Positions 26,003-34,824 of a stretch of DNA of 64,000 nucleotides are shown here, piece after piece (the first letter of the stretch is position 1; each line of letters starts with the position of its first letter). The DNA is from Cohnella sp. AR92 (GTDB taxonomy: Bacteria; Bacillota; Bacilli; Paenibacillales; Paenibacillaceae). The position numbers and the translations under genes were made by a program. The stretch is from positions 220,741 through 284,740 of the forward strand of contig NZ_RZJR01000002.1 in assembly GCF_003990975.1 (NCBI RefSeq). The letters run 5' to 3'. The notes under the pieces are model-generated. The model was not told the DNA's origin, did no database searches, and saw nothing but the letters and a program-made list of their open reading frames with translations.

Positions 26003-29000
26003 CTCGCCGTCCCTCCTTCTTCTCCGCTTTGTTCAAGCCATTGCCATACCTGCTCCTTGCCGCTCGGCTTCGGCAGCTGCCGGAGCGCATTGCCTTCCAT
26101 TTGGCCGTCGAATTGGCAGACCGGCCGGAATTCGCACATCTGGCAAGGACTTCGCTTGTCCAAGCGATAAGGAGCGATCGAGACGTCTCCTTCGACGATG
26201 CGCTTGCCGATCGTCTTGATGCTCTTCCGGACGGATCGGCGCAGCACTCCCCACTGGCGTTCGTCGGCCACCTGCGAACGGGAGGAGAAGCTCCCGTCCT
26301 TCTTGAACTCGACCGGGACGATCGAAGACTTCCCTCCGTCCGACAGGGATTCGTCCATCAGCGAGACGGCGTCTCCGTCGGCGAGCACGAGGCCCTGCAT
26401 GCGGAACTCTTTCTTCATCGCGAGATCGGCGTCGGCGCGGGACATGCCGTTAAGCGTATGGATAAGCGGGTTGTGCACATGGAAGTAGAGCACTCCCGCC
26501 GGGCTTGCCTTAAGCCCAAGCCAATGCGGGGCATGCGTCACGACGACGTCCAGGTAAGTCAGCATCTGCAAGGAGAGCCCGTAGGCGACTTCGTCGAGCT
26601 TCAGCTTCACCGCTCCCGACTTGTAATCCATGACGCGCAGCAGCAAGCCGTCCGGGGATTCGGCCGCATCGACGCGGTCGATCCGTCCGGCGATATCCAT
26701 CCAACGCCCGTCTCCCAGTTCCAGCGAGAGCGGCGGCAGCGGACCCGTCGGCCCGAAGTCGACCTCAAGCCCGACGGGCCGGAACGCCGACCATTTCGCC
26801 TGCTCGCCCAACATCGCGGACGCTCTCGAGACGATGTCTCTCAGCTTGCGGGCCATCGCCTGATGCCGATGAGAGGAGAGCAGGATCTGCGATTGCACCT
26901 TCGGCAGCAGCCGCTCGACGGCGGCCGCCGCTTCGATCTGCCAGCGAGCCATGTCCTGCGCCGCCGGCCCTTCCGCGAACAGCTTCTCGGTCGTCTGGCG
27001 CAGCGCGGCGTGGAACAGCTGCCCGATGTCGGGCGCGTCGACCCGGTACATCCTTCTCTCATGCAGCCGCAGCCCGTGAGAGGAGAAGTGCCGGAACGGA
27101 CAAGAGACGAACCGTTCCATCCGGGACACGCTCGCCAGCAGCCGATCGCCGTACAGCAGGCGGCTCGTCTCCTTCGTCAGCGGCTCCTCGTCGTTCCGGT
27201 AGAGGAGCGACGAGACCAGCTTGCCGAGTCTCGGACGCCATTCGTCACGCTCCTGCAGCCAGCGGTACACCGACCACCAGCCCTGCGCAAGCTCCCCACC
27301 CTGCCGCCAGTGCCGTAGCGCGGCGACCAGGTAGGTGAGCGAGCGGCCGGGGTGGGCGGCATGCTCCAGCTGCGCGGCATCCTCTTCCCCGGGAGCCGGC
27401 TCGGCGGTCAGCGCCCCGACCGGCAAGCCGGGGAACCGCTTCTTCAGATGGCGGATGATCTCCGAAGGATGCAGCCCTTGGCCTTCCTCGTTCGCCAGCG
27501 GATAGCTGATCCATAGATGCCGGGTCGGCGTCGTCAGCGTCCAATAAGTGAGGAATCTCTCGTCCAGCAGCCTTCTCTTGGCTCCGGGGGCCATCTTGAC
27601 GCCCGTTTCTCCTAACTGCTCTCTCTCTTCCTCCGAGAGCAGCCCGTTCTCGCGAATGGATTGGGGCATCACCCCGTCATTGACGCCGAGCAGATAGAGC
27701 ACGGCGATCCGATCGGAGCGCGTGCGCTCCGGACTGCCGATCAGAACGCCGTCGAGAGCCGGGGGCACCGCTCCCAGCTTGAGCTGCTCCAGCCCCGCGT
27801 CCACCATTCCGACGAACAGCGGAAGGTCCGGGCTCTCGTCGCCCATCATCTCGACCAATTGGTCGAGCAGATCCATGACGCCGTCCCAGAGCGGGCGATG
27901 CATACGGGCTCTGCCCGGCTGGCCGGCCGCCTCGTCTTCCGCGCTCCAACGCTCCAAGCGATCGGCCGCCTCCGTCTCCTCCAGCAGCTCGAACAGCGCG
28001 GCGCACAGCTCCGTCACCGAAGCCGCCTGCTTGAACCGCTGCTCCATCCGGCGCAGCGGGCCGAGCAGCGCGTCGCGAATCCCGATCAGGCGCTCCAAGC
28101 CGGCAGCTCCCCGTCCGTTGTCCTCTTCTTCCAGGTCGGAGCCGCCCAGCGGCCTCCAGACCCGGTCGTCATGCCAGCGCCAGCCTTCGATGCCGGCTGC
28201 CAGCGCGTAATTCTCGAGCTTATCCACGTCTTCGCGGGAGACGCCTGCTCCTGCCTGCTGAAGAAGGTCCGTCTTCGCGCAGCGGAACAAGGGATCGGAC
28301 TTCCAGCCCGACAGGACGGTCTCCAGCGCGGAGCGCACGAATTCGACGAGCGGATGATGGGCGGACGCCGCCTTGCCGTCGAGGAAGTAGGGAATCTCGT
28401 AATCGGAGAACACCTGCCCCAGCAGGTCCGCGTAATCCTCGATATTGCGGACGAACACCGCCATGTCCCGCCACCGGAATTCGCCGGACCTTCGGCGCCT
28501 CAGCATGTCCCGAGCGACAGCCTCGGCTTCCGCCCGCCGGTTCGCGGCCGCATGGACCGACAGCGCCCCATCCGGGCCGAGCAGCCGGCTGTCTCCGCTC
28601 CACTTCAGCCGCTCTTCGTAGCTCAGCTCGAGATGAGCCAGCACCGGGCTGCCCGCGAAACGCGGCAGAACGGGCGAATTCAAGACGACCGGCGGTTCGA
28701 CCGCGATTCCCGATTGCGCCGCCAGCTCGCACAGGCGAGCGGACGTCGTCGCCGTCGGATGGAACAACTCCAGCTCGCCGGGCCGTTCTCCCGCTTCATA
28801 TGGGCGATTAAGGCATAGGGCCGCGGATACCCGCTTCGTTCGCCCTAGCAGCGCGCCGATAACCGCATACTCGTTCTCCGTGAAGCCGTGGAAGCCGTCC
28901 AGCCATACCTCGGCCTCTTCCAGCATGGGAGCCTTCGCGGCTCCTTCTACCAGCCTCGCCAGCGCGTCCTCTCCGTCCATCCATTTGCCGGACAGCTCTT

Positions 29001-29511
29001 TCTCCACGTCTTCGTACAGCATCGTCAGGTCGTGAAGCTTGTCCTCCAGCAGGGGAGAATCGCCGCGGCCCGCGCTTTCGGCCGATTCCTGCAGGCGGTT
29101 GCTGTCGTTCCCGTATCTCTTCCATTCCGTGAACAGCTCGCCGAGCTTGGACACCAGCCCGTTCGCCGACGCTCCCCCGCGGAACAGCCTCAGCTCCGGC
29201 TTGCGGTGCTGCAGGGCCTTATGGATAAGCATCGCTTTGCCATTCTCGTTGATAGAGATATTCGCGAGTCCTCCGGTCTCCTGCATGACGCGAAAAGCCA
29301 GCCGGCGAAAGCTCAGCACCTGAACTCGCATGAAGCCACTTAGTCCCTCGGTCGTCGCCATGGCCGATTCCGCCTGGAACGTCGCTTGCTCGGGAACGAT
29401 CAGAAGGAGAGGCGGCCCTTCCGGGCTCTTCTTCAATTGCGCGCGGATCTCGTCGAGAACGAACCGCGTCTTGCCGCTTCCCGAACGTCCCGTTATCAGC
29501 CGAAGCGTCAT
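25999..29511 (-). CDS. addB: Helicase-exonuclease AddB subunit
   Basis: AddB partners AddA and carries the inactive helicase fold, Chi recognition and a second nuclease domain. The 1170-residue protein begins LRLITGRSGSGKTRFVLDEI, with an intact P-loop. The nuclease motif is MDYKSG near residue 950. The four cysteines of the iron-sulfur cluster are visible: one in VSCPFRHFSSHGL near 800 and three in CQMCEFRPVCQFDG near the C-terminus. GGGAGGT precedes the ATG. It is the first gene of the addB-addA unit. Confidence 0.97.
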   Translation of the reverse strand: MTLRLITGRSGSGKTRFVLDEIRAQLKKSPEGPPLLLIVPEQATFQAESAMATTEGLSGFMRVQVLSFRRLAFRVMQETGGLANISINENGKAMLIHKALQHRKPELRLFRGGASANGLVSKLGELFTEWKRYGNDSNRLQESAESAGRGDSPLLEDKLHDLTMLYEDVEKELSGKWMDGEDALARLVEGAAKAPMLEEAEVWLDGFHGFTENEYAVIGALLGRTKRVSAALCLNRPYEAGERPGELELFHPTATTSARLCELAAQSGIAVEPPVVLNSPVLPRFAGSPVLAHLELSYEERLKWSGDSRLLGPDGALSVHAAANRRAEAEAVARDMLRRRRSGEFRWRDMAVFVRNIEDYADLLGQVFSDYEIPYFLDGKAASAHHPLVEFVRSALETVLSGWKSDPLFRCAKTDLLQQAGAGVSREDVDKLENYALAAGIEGWRWHDDRVWRPLGGSDLEEEDNGRGAAGLERLIGIRDALLGPLRRMEQRFKQAASVTELCAALFELLEETEAADRLERWSAEDEAAGQPGRARMHRPLWDGVMDLLDQLVEMMGDESPDLPLFVGMVDAGLEQLKLGAVPPALDGVLIGSPERTRSDRIAVLYLLGVNDGVMPQSIRENGLLSEEEREQLGETGVKMAPGAKRRLLDERFLTYWTLTTPTRHLWISYPLANEEGQGLHPSEIIRHLKKRFPGLPVGALTAEPAPGEEDAAQLEHAAHPGRSLTYLVAALRHWRQGGELAQGWWSVYRWLQERDEWRPRLGKLVSSLLYRNDEEPLTKETSRLLYGDRLLASVSRMERFVSCPFRHFSSHGLRLHERRMYRVDAPDIGQLFHAALRQTTEKLFAEGPAAQDMARWQIEAAAAVERLLPKVQSQILLSSHRHQAMARKLRDIVSRASAMLGEQAKWSAFRPVGLEVDFGPTGPLPPLSLELGDGRWMDIAGRIDRVDAAESPDGLLLRVMDYKSGAVKLKLDEVAYGLSLQMLTYLDVVVTHAPHWLGLKASPAGVLYFHVHNPLIHTLNGMSRADADLAMKKEFRMQGLVLADGDAVSLMDESLSDGGKSSIVPVEFKKDGSFSSRSQVADERQWGVLRRSVRKSIKTIGKRIVEGDVSIAPYRLDKRSPCQMCEFRPVCQFDGQMEGNALRQLPKPSGKEQVWQWLEQSGEEGGTAR

Positions 29512-29552
29512 CTATCACTCTACCTCCCGGTCTCCTCAAAATAGCTGCTCCT

Positions 29553-29561
29553 ATTGTATCA
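29553..29561 (-). promoter_or_regulatory. Candidate extended -10 promoter of addBA
   Basis: Minus-strand TGATACAAT (29553-29561) is an extended -10 element (TGn plus TACAAT), about 40 bases before the addB start. No good -35 element is visible, which extended -10 promoters tolerate. Confidence 0.45.
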
Positions 29562-29714
29562 CAAACAACCGAATACGCACGCACGTTCGTTTATTTTGGC
29601 AAATGCTCCTATCGGCAACATTCTCATGGATGGTTACGTTATTTATAAACCAGGGGCACGAGCGTAACAAATAATTGCGCTAAGAGCCATCCCATATGGA
29701 AGGGAAGCGTTTGA

Positions 29715-30029
29715 TTGAAAAGAATAGCGCCTTTTCTCATTCTGTTTCTGGTTTTAACGGGATGTCATCAAGCAGACGATATTCAAAAGGAATTGTCCTT
29801 CCTTCCCATCTCGAAGGGGGATGTGTCGAAGGTCAAGCTCTGGGGGAGCGGAGTAGATGGAAGGGAAGCGACAGCGGGAGAAACCCGGAACATTCTTAAA
29901 TGGCTAAACGGCGTAACCCATTTCGAGAAAGTACTAGATCTTCCAAGCGAAAGCCCAGCCCCGCTTGCATTCGAAGAGAAGGATTTGGAGAGGTTTATCG
30001 ATGAGCTTGCAGGCCCCTCTTCGAAATAA
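29715..30029 (+). CDS. Small putative lipoprotein
   Basis: A 104-residue protein read from a TTG at 29715 with GGAAGGGAAG upstream. The N-terminus KRIAPFLILFLVLTGCHQ is a lipoprotein signal peptide with lipobox LTGC, so the mature protein would be anchored on the outer face of the membrane. The rest is soluble (VKLWGSGVDGREATAGETR, HFEKVLDLPSESPAPLAF) and resembles short Paenibacillaceae lipoproteins of unknown role. It is one of only three plus-strand genes. It may be C-terminally truncated relative to longer relatives, but I cannot verify this. Confidence 0.65.
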   Translation: MKRIAPFLILFLVLTGCHQADDIQKELSFLPISKGDVSKVKLWGSGVDGREATAGETRNILKWLNGVTHFEKVLDLPSESPAPLAFEEKDLERFIDELAGPSSK

Positions 30030-30037
30030 CTCGCATC

Positions 30038-30066
30038 AAAAAAAGCGGACGCTCTATGCGCCCGCC
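30038..30066 (-). terminator. Convergent terminator
   Basis: A GC-rich hairpin (GCGGGCGC, ATAGA, GCGTCCGC on the minus strand) is followed by TTTTTTT. It serves the minus-strand gene at 30088-30306 and lies between two convergent genes; the plus-strand flank has only a weak T run. Confidence 0.75.
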
Positions 30067-30087
30067 TTTGGCCCGATGCCGATCCGC

Positions 30088-30306
30088 TTAAGAAATGTTC
30101 AGATAAAACTTCGTTCCGTCCGAGAATTTGAAGATCGCCGCGTCCGACCACAGCTCGACGTTCGTCACGGTTTTCCACTTGCGCCTGAACTCCAGGTCGA
30201 GCGTCATTTCTTTCATGCGTTGTTGAAGGAGCTTGCGGCTCTCGAAGCGTTTGGCTCTATTCAACAACGGCACCGTGCGCTGGCCGAAATGCAAAATGTC
30301 CGTCAT
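30088..30306 (-). CDS. Small hypothetical protein
   Basis: A 72-residue basic protein: an N-terminal helix (TVPLLNRAKRFESRKLLQQRMKE region) and a C-terminal beta-like part (WKTVTNVELWSDAAIFKF, ending SDGTKFYLNIS). Codon use is normal for the window, and a terminator follows it directly. AAGGGGGAA-type purine-rich sequence precedes the ATG. I recognise no family. The antisense frame across it does not look coding. Confidence 0.6.
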   Translation of the reverse strand: MTDILHFGQRTVPLLNRAKRFESRKLLQQRMKEMTLDLEFRRKWKTVTNVELWSDAAIFKFSDGTKFYLNIS

Positions 30307-30444
30307 CTTAATTCCCCCTTGGCTGTTGTATCCATTGATACAAGACTACAAGAGAGTCATTAAGAAAGTTACAGGTTTTGGCACTAACATTTTCCTAACA
30401 ATTGTCGACAAATCGCGCGGTGCCGCTTTTTCCATCCATAATTG

Positions 30445-31932
30445 TTAAATATTCTTACGGCTTCTCACTTCGAAAATGCCGAATTTCAGGTAGTGGCCTT
30501 CTTCTACGCCGCCCAGATGCGGATGGTCCTTGCCCGCTCCGCGCCACTCGATGCAGCGCAGCGTCTTGCCGGCATCCGCCGCCGCGTCGAGGATCGTCTC
30601 CATGAACAGATCCGGCCGAACATGGTAGGAGCAGCTAGCCGTTACCAGGTAGCCGCCTTCGTTGATCAGCTTCAGCGCCTGGAGATTGATCTCCTTGTAG
30701 CCGCGAATCGCTCCCGGCACCGCTCGCTTCGTCTTGGCGAAAGCCGGAGGGTCCAGAATGACGATATCCCACGTTCTAGCCTCGCCCGTAAGGGGCTTGG
30801 ACGTATCCGCCTTGCCGCCGCTTCTCGCTTGGCGTTCCTCCTTGCCACTGACTTGCTGGCGCAAATACTCGAACGCGTCGGCCGTTACGAATTCGATGCG
30901 GTCGGTGAAGCCGTTGCGCTCCGCATTCCGCTTCGCGGTCTCGATGGCATGCGCCGATACGTCGAGGCAAGTGACCTTCTTGGCGCCGTATTTGCACGCA
31001 TGCAGCGTGAAGCTGCCCGTATGGGCGAAGCATTCGAGAACGGTCGCCCCGTCCCAATAAGGGAAAGTGACCGGGTTGCCCTTCGAGTTGACGGGAACGA
31101 GGCTGACGCCGTTCTCGGTCTCCCTCTCCTCCAGCTTAATGCCGCTGCGCGAACCCCAGCCCTTCACCAGCGGAGCGATGGAGGCGCGGTTCTCCCTCTG
31201 GTCGAAGAAGTAGCCGGTTTTCTGGCCGCCTTCGATGTCGACCTCCACCTTCAGCCCGTTCTCCTCGATCACGATCAAACGCGGGCATTCGCCGTAAAGG
31301 ACGCCCGTGCGTTCCTCCAAGCCTTCCAGCGTCCGCACGCCGACATCGCTGCGCTCGTAGACTCCTTGCGGCTTGAACGCTTCGATCAGCGCCGGAAGCC
31401 ACTCCTCCCTCGCGACATCCATACCGAGCGTCAGCACCTGAACGACCAGGACATCCTCGAAGCGATCGACGACGAGACCGGGGAGGAAGTCCGCTTCGCC
31501 GTATACGACCCGGCACGACTTCTCGGAACCGACGAATCGTGCCCGGTAAGCCGCGCACTGCTCGAACTTCATCTTGAACCAGCCGGCGTCCATCTTCTGA
31601 AGCGGCTGATAGGATACGACTCTTACCGTGATCTGGGAGGACGGATTCCAGTATCCCGTCGCCAGGTAATGATTCTTGTGATCGTACACCTCGACGAGGC
31701 TGCCCGGAGCCGGTTCGCCTTCCGTCCGGTCGATCTCGTTGGCATAGATCCAGGGATGACCCTGCTCCAGCCGCGGACGGCGGGAACGGTTCAGGACGAC
31801 GCGCGCCTGGGACAGCGCCGGGGTCGACGGTTGATTCGATGCTTGATCTTGTGATTGATTCGGAGCTTGATTCGGAGCTTGATTCGGAGCTTGATCTTGT
31901 GCTTGATTCTGTGCTTGATTAGAGCTCGCCAT
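30445..31932 (-). CDS. Class I rRNA methyltransferase, RlmI family, with repeat-coded N-terminus
   Basis: A 495-residue SAM-dependent methyltransferase of the RlmI/YccW type, whose E. coli member makes m5C1962 in 23S rRNA. After residue 43 come a PUA-type domain (RPRLEQGHPWIYANEIDR) and a Rossmann domain. SAM motif I is VLECFAHTGSFTLHA, and the catalytic region has DIVILDPPAFAKTKR. Residues 5-40 are an extra low-complexity tract of Asn/Gln/Ala/Pro (repeats of the type NQAP and DQAP) encoded by imperfect 12-bp repeats. AAAGGTGGGAG precedes the ATG at 31932, so the tract is probably translated. Confidence 0.88.
   Translation of the reverse strand: MASSNQAQNQAQDQAPNQAPNQAPNQSQDQASNQPSTPALSQARVVLNRSRRPRLEQGHPWIYANEIDRTEGEPAPGSLVEVYDHKNHYLATGYWNPSSQITVRVVSYQPLQKMDAGWFKMKFEQCAAYRARFVGSEKSCRVVYGEADFLPGLVVDRFEDVLVVQVLTLGMDVAREEWLPALIEAFKPQGVYERSDVGVRTLEGLEERTGVLYGECPRLIVIEENGLKVEVDIEGGQKTGYFFDQRENRASIAPLVKGWGSRSGIKLEERETENGVSLVPVNSKGNPVTFPYWDGATVLECFAHTGSFTLHACKYGAKKVTCLDVSAHAIETAKRNAERNGFTDRIEFVTADAFEYLRQQVSGKEERQARSGGKADTSKPLTGEARTWDIVILDPPAFAKTKRAVPGAIRGYKEINLQALKLINEGGYLVTASCSYHVRPDLFMETILDAAADAGKTLRCIEWRGAGKDHPHLGGVEEGHYLKFGIFEVRSRKNI
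31826..31924 (-). repeat. Coding 12-bp repeats at the 5' end of the methyltransferase gene
   Basis: Imperfect tandem copies of a 12-bp unit related to GAGCTTGATTCG (plus strand), including three nearly identical neighbours around 31860-31895. They encode the NQAP/DQAQ-type repeats. The number of units could vary by slippage without breaking the frame. Confidence 0.8.
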
Positions 31933-32052
31933 GGCTAGCTCCCACCTTTCGTATCATGACTTGTCCGTTCTGCTCATATATTTCTGGATAAAACGATCCG
32001 GACATGCCGGAACGCATCCTGTGGTGCATCGATTTGACTTATGTAAGCGAGC

Positions 32053-32300
32053 GTTAGTCGATGTTTTCGACTAATTCGTTCTCGTTCCTGCCTAAGGACA
32101 GGGAGTTAGTCGATTTCTTCGACTATTTCGCCCCTGTTCCTGCCTTCGGGCAGGGAGTTAGTCGATTTCTTCGACTATCTCGCCCCTGTTCCTGCCTTCG
32201 GGCAGGGAGTTAGTCGATTTCTTCGACTATCCCGCCCCTGTTCCTGCCTTCGGGCAGGGAGTTAGTCGATTTCTACGACTATCTTGCCCCTTCCTGCTTC
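32053..32300. repeat. 52-bp tandem array 2 (5 units)
   Basis: Units start at 32053, 32105, 32157, 32209 and 32261, an exact 52-bp period; the last is truncated near 32300. Each begins GTTAGTCGATTTCTTCGAC and contains a stem TAGTCGA/TCGACTA, then a second hairpin CCTGC-CTTCG-GGCAGG. The array sits between two divergent genes (methyltransferase at 31932 and transporter at 32417). The remaining bases, 31933-32052, hold a short inverted repeat TCCGG-ACATG-CCGGA at 31997-32011 and no clear promoter. Confidence 0.92.
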
Positions 32301-32416
32301 CGGCGTAGAAAATCGAAGTATTGGGAAGCTCCTGAGGGCGCCCGAGGAGGCCCAAGGGCGAAGTTGCTTAGTAAATCTCGCGAACGCGATGCACTTAGAA
32401 AGGAGCTTGCCGCCTC

Positions 32417-33418
32417 ATGCTTATGAATATCGTCGTCGCCTCCACGTTCGGGCTCGCGCTGCTGCTGTTCGGGATGAAGCTGATGGAATCCGCGCTGCGC
32501 CAGTGGGCGGGAAGCCGGCTTCCGGAAGTGCTGGGCCGCACGACATCGACGCCGCTGAAGGGCTTCGTCACGGGAACGGTCGCCTCGGCCATGCTGCAGA
32601 GCGGAACGGCCGTGACCGTTCTCTCGATCGGGCTCGTGAATGCCGGACTGCTGCCGCTTGGCAATACGCTCGGCATTATCCTCGGCACGAACGTCGGGAC
32701 GTGCTTCACGACCGAGCTGATGAGTCTCCGCCTGCACGACTACGGATTGCCCGTGCTGCTCGCCGCTCTCGCGATCTGGGTATGGACGGCTCTGGCCGGC
32801 GAACTAGAGCTGCTTCCTCGGTTGCCGAGACGCTGGATCGGCCCGTTGCGCTTCGGCGCCGCCGCGTTGGCCGGGTTCGGCCTGCTGCTGATCGGCTTCG
32901 CCGTCCTGCAGTCCATCGGCCCGGAGCTTCTTCGCAGCGATACGTTCCTTCGGCTAACAGCCAAAGCGGAAGCCGAGCCGCTCTGGGGCGTGCTGGGCGG
33001 AGCCGCGCTGACCGCGGCGGTTCATTCCAGCGCCGCCGTCATCGGCATGTCGATGGGGCTGGCGAACACCGGCGCGCTCACTCCCGAGACGGGAATAGCA
33101 ATCGTGCTTGGCGCGAACGTCGGGACGTGCTTCACGGGCCTGCTCGCTTCTCTCGGAGGCGGCCGAGGCGGCCGCTTCGTCGCCCTAGCCCAGATCGCCC
33201 TTAACATCACGGGAGCGGCCGTCTTCTATCCGTTCATGAAGGAGCTGTTGGAGGTCTCCGCCCGGCTCGCCCCCGGCGACCCGGCGGCGCAGATCGCCCA
33301 CGGCCAGACAATCTTCAACGTCGCCTGCTCGCTGATCGTTCTGCCTTTCGCCCAGCTTATGTACCGCTATGCGCAATCCCGCTCCGGCAAATCGAGCCAA
33401 AGGCCGCCTGCCGCCTGA
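32417..33418 (+). CDS. yqeW: Na/Pi cotransporter family protein (YqeW type)
   Basis: A 333-residue integral membrane protein of the Na+/phosphate cotransporter family. It has two inverted repeats, each with a signature: LQSGTAVTVLSIGLVNAG followed by GIILGTNVGTC, and HSSAAVIGMSMGLANTG followed by VLGANVGTC. About eight to nine transmembrane helices are visible. There is no C-terminal PhoU-like domain, which matches the short YqeW form. GAAAGGAG precedes the ATG. B. subtilis has yqeW at the same place between mtaB and rpsU, so synteny supports orthology. Confidence 0.92.
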   Translation: MLMNIVVASTFGLALLLFGMKLMESALRQWAGSRLPEVLGRTTSTPLKGFVTGTVASAMLQSGTAVTVLSIGLVNAGLLPLGNTLGIILGTNVGTCFTTELMSLRLHDYGLPVLLAALAIWVWTALAGELELLPRLPRRWIGPLRFGAAALAGFGLLLIGFAVLQSIGPELLRSDTFLRLTAKAEAEPLWGVLGGAALTAAVHSSAAVIGMSMGLANTGALTPETGIAIVLGANVGTCFTGLLASLGGGRGGRFVALAQIALNITGAAVFYPFMKELLEVSARLAPGDPAAQIAHGQTIFNVACSLIVLPFAQLMYRYAQSRSGKSSQRPPAA

Positions 33419-33456
33419 TATAAAACAAATAAGGGGACGGTGGAATATGGAAACAG

Positions 33457-33536
33457 CCCGTTAGTGTGATATCCCTTTAGTAGGGTATCCCGTCCGTGCG
33501 ACATCCCGTTCGTGCGATCCCCCGTTACCGACTCCC
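33457..33536. repeat. 16-bp tandem repeat (5 units)
   Basis: Five contiguous 16-bp units start at 33457, 33473, 33489, 33505 and 33521. The consensus is close to CCCGTTCGTGCGATAT; CCC opens every unit. The array lies between the convergent ends of the Na/Pi transporter and the Nudix-DeoC gene. No hairpin terminator is evident. Confidence 0.75.
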
Positions 33537-33574
33537 TATCTCCAGGCTCGACGCCGCCTCATCCCTTATCGGCT

Positions 33575-34720
33575 TCAATAGCCTTCCGACTCGCTCGCGG
33601 CGCCGGTAACGATCGCCGCTCCCGAGCTGGTACCGAGCCGGCTGGCTCCGGCCAGAAGCATCTGGCGCGCCTTGGCCGCGTCCCGAATGCCGCCCGAAGC
33701 CTTCACGCCCAAGCGGGAGGAGACGCTCCCCCTCATGAGGCGGATATCGTCCGCGGTCGCCCCGCCGGGCCCGAAGCCCGTCGACGTCTTCACGTAATCC
33801 GCTCCGGCGGCTTCGGCGATCCGGCACGCTTCGCGCTTCAGCTCGTCGTTCAGCAGGCCCGTCTCGAGAATCACCTTCACGAGCGCGCCCCCTTGAACGG
33901 CTTGCACGACCGCCGATATATCGCGCTCTACCGAGGCCATATCCGCTTCCAGCAGCTTCCCGACGGCCAGCACCATGTCGATCTCCGACGCCCCGTCCTC
34001 GACCGCCGCAGCCGCTTCGAACGCTTTCGCGCGCGTCGCGCCCGCTCCCAGCGGGAAGCCGACGACCGAGCAGACCTTCACGTTCGTCCCGCTGAGCTGC
34101 TCGCGGCACTGCCGGACCCAGCGGCCGTTGACGCAGACGCTGTAGAAGCCGTATTGCAGCGCTTCCTCGCACAGCTTGGAGAACTCCGCCGAGTTCGCCT
34201 CCGCCTTGAGCAGCGTATGGTCAATGAAGGGCGCCAGCGGCATGCCCGGCGTCCAGATCGGGAATCGGCCCGAAACCTCCCCGCGCGAATCGCCGGCGAC
34301 ACCGACTCCAAGTTTCTCCAGCGCCAGGCGGAGCACCTCTTCATTCGTCTCGTAGCCCTCCGCCAGCTGGAGCTGCCAGCTCTCCTGGGGACTGAACCAG
34401 TCGACGCCCGAGATCTCCTCTTCCTGGGCATGGAGCGTTCCCGCTTCCGCCTCGACCAAGTAATAATGGACTTCCTTCTGAACGGTCACCCGTTCGGAAG
34501 ATTCGTATTCATAGCGAATGACGGACAACGGGGCCACGATCTTCCCCTGAATGCCCGTCTCTTCCTGCACTTCGCGAAGCGCCGCCTGCCGCTCGGTTTC
34601 CCTTGCTTCCAGCTTGCCCTTCGCCAGCGTAATCTTGCCGAATCGGTCCCGGATCAGCTGCAATTCCAGCTTCCCGTCCCGTTTGCGGTAGACGACGCCG
34701 CCCGCCGATATCTCCTTCAC
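33575..34720 (-). CDS. Fusion of Nudix hydrolase and deoxyribose-phosphate aldolase (DeoC)
   Basis: A 381-residue two-domain enzyme. Residues 1-150 are a Nudix hydrolase: the Nudix box runs from G35 to I57 (GKLEARE, then REVQEETGI) and is intact. Residues about 158-381 are a class I aldolase of the DeoC type, which splits 2-deoxyribose-5-phosphate into glyceraldehyde-3-phosphate and acetaldehyde. PFIDHTLLKAEA opens it, VKTSTGFGPGG carries the Schiff-base lysine (about 311) and VKASGGIRD the second lysine (about 340). GGAGGAGAG lies 6 bases before the GTG at 34720; an ATG at 34768 has no site. It follows mtaB by 104 bases. The fusion suggests coupled clean-up of deoxynucleotides, an inference. 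Confidence 0.93.
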   Translation of the reverse strand: MKEISAGGVVYRKRDGKLELQLIRDRFGKITLAKGKLEARETERQAALREVQEETGIQGKIVAPLSVIRYEYESSERVTVQKEVHYYLVEAEAGTLHAQEEEISGVDWFSPQESWQLQLAEGYETNEEVLRLALEKLGVGVAGDSRGEVSGRFPIWTPGMPLAPFIDHTLLKAEANSAEFSKLCEEALQYGFYSVCVNGRWVRQCREQLSGTNVKVCSVVGFPLGAGATRAKAFEAAAAVEDGASEIDMVLAVGKLLEADMASVERDISAVVQAVQGGALVKVILETGLLNDELKREACRIAEAAGADYVKTSTGFGPGGATADDIRLMRGSVSSRLGVKASGGIRDAAKARQMLLAGASRLGTSSGAAIVTGAASESEGY

Positions 34721-34824
34721 CGGCTCTCTCCTCCGATCGGTAGACAGCAGAAAGATTCCATCCCGCACGGAGCTTTATTCAGCATCTTCCGCCGTTATGA
34801 AATCTCTCGCCGACAACATGTCTT

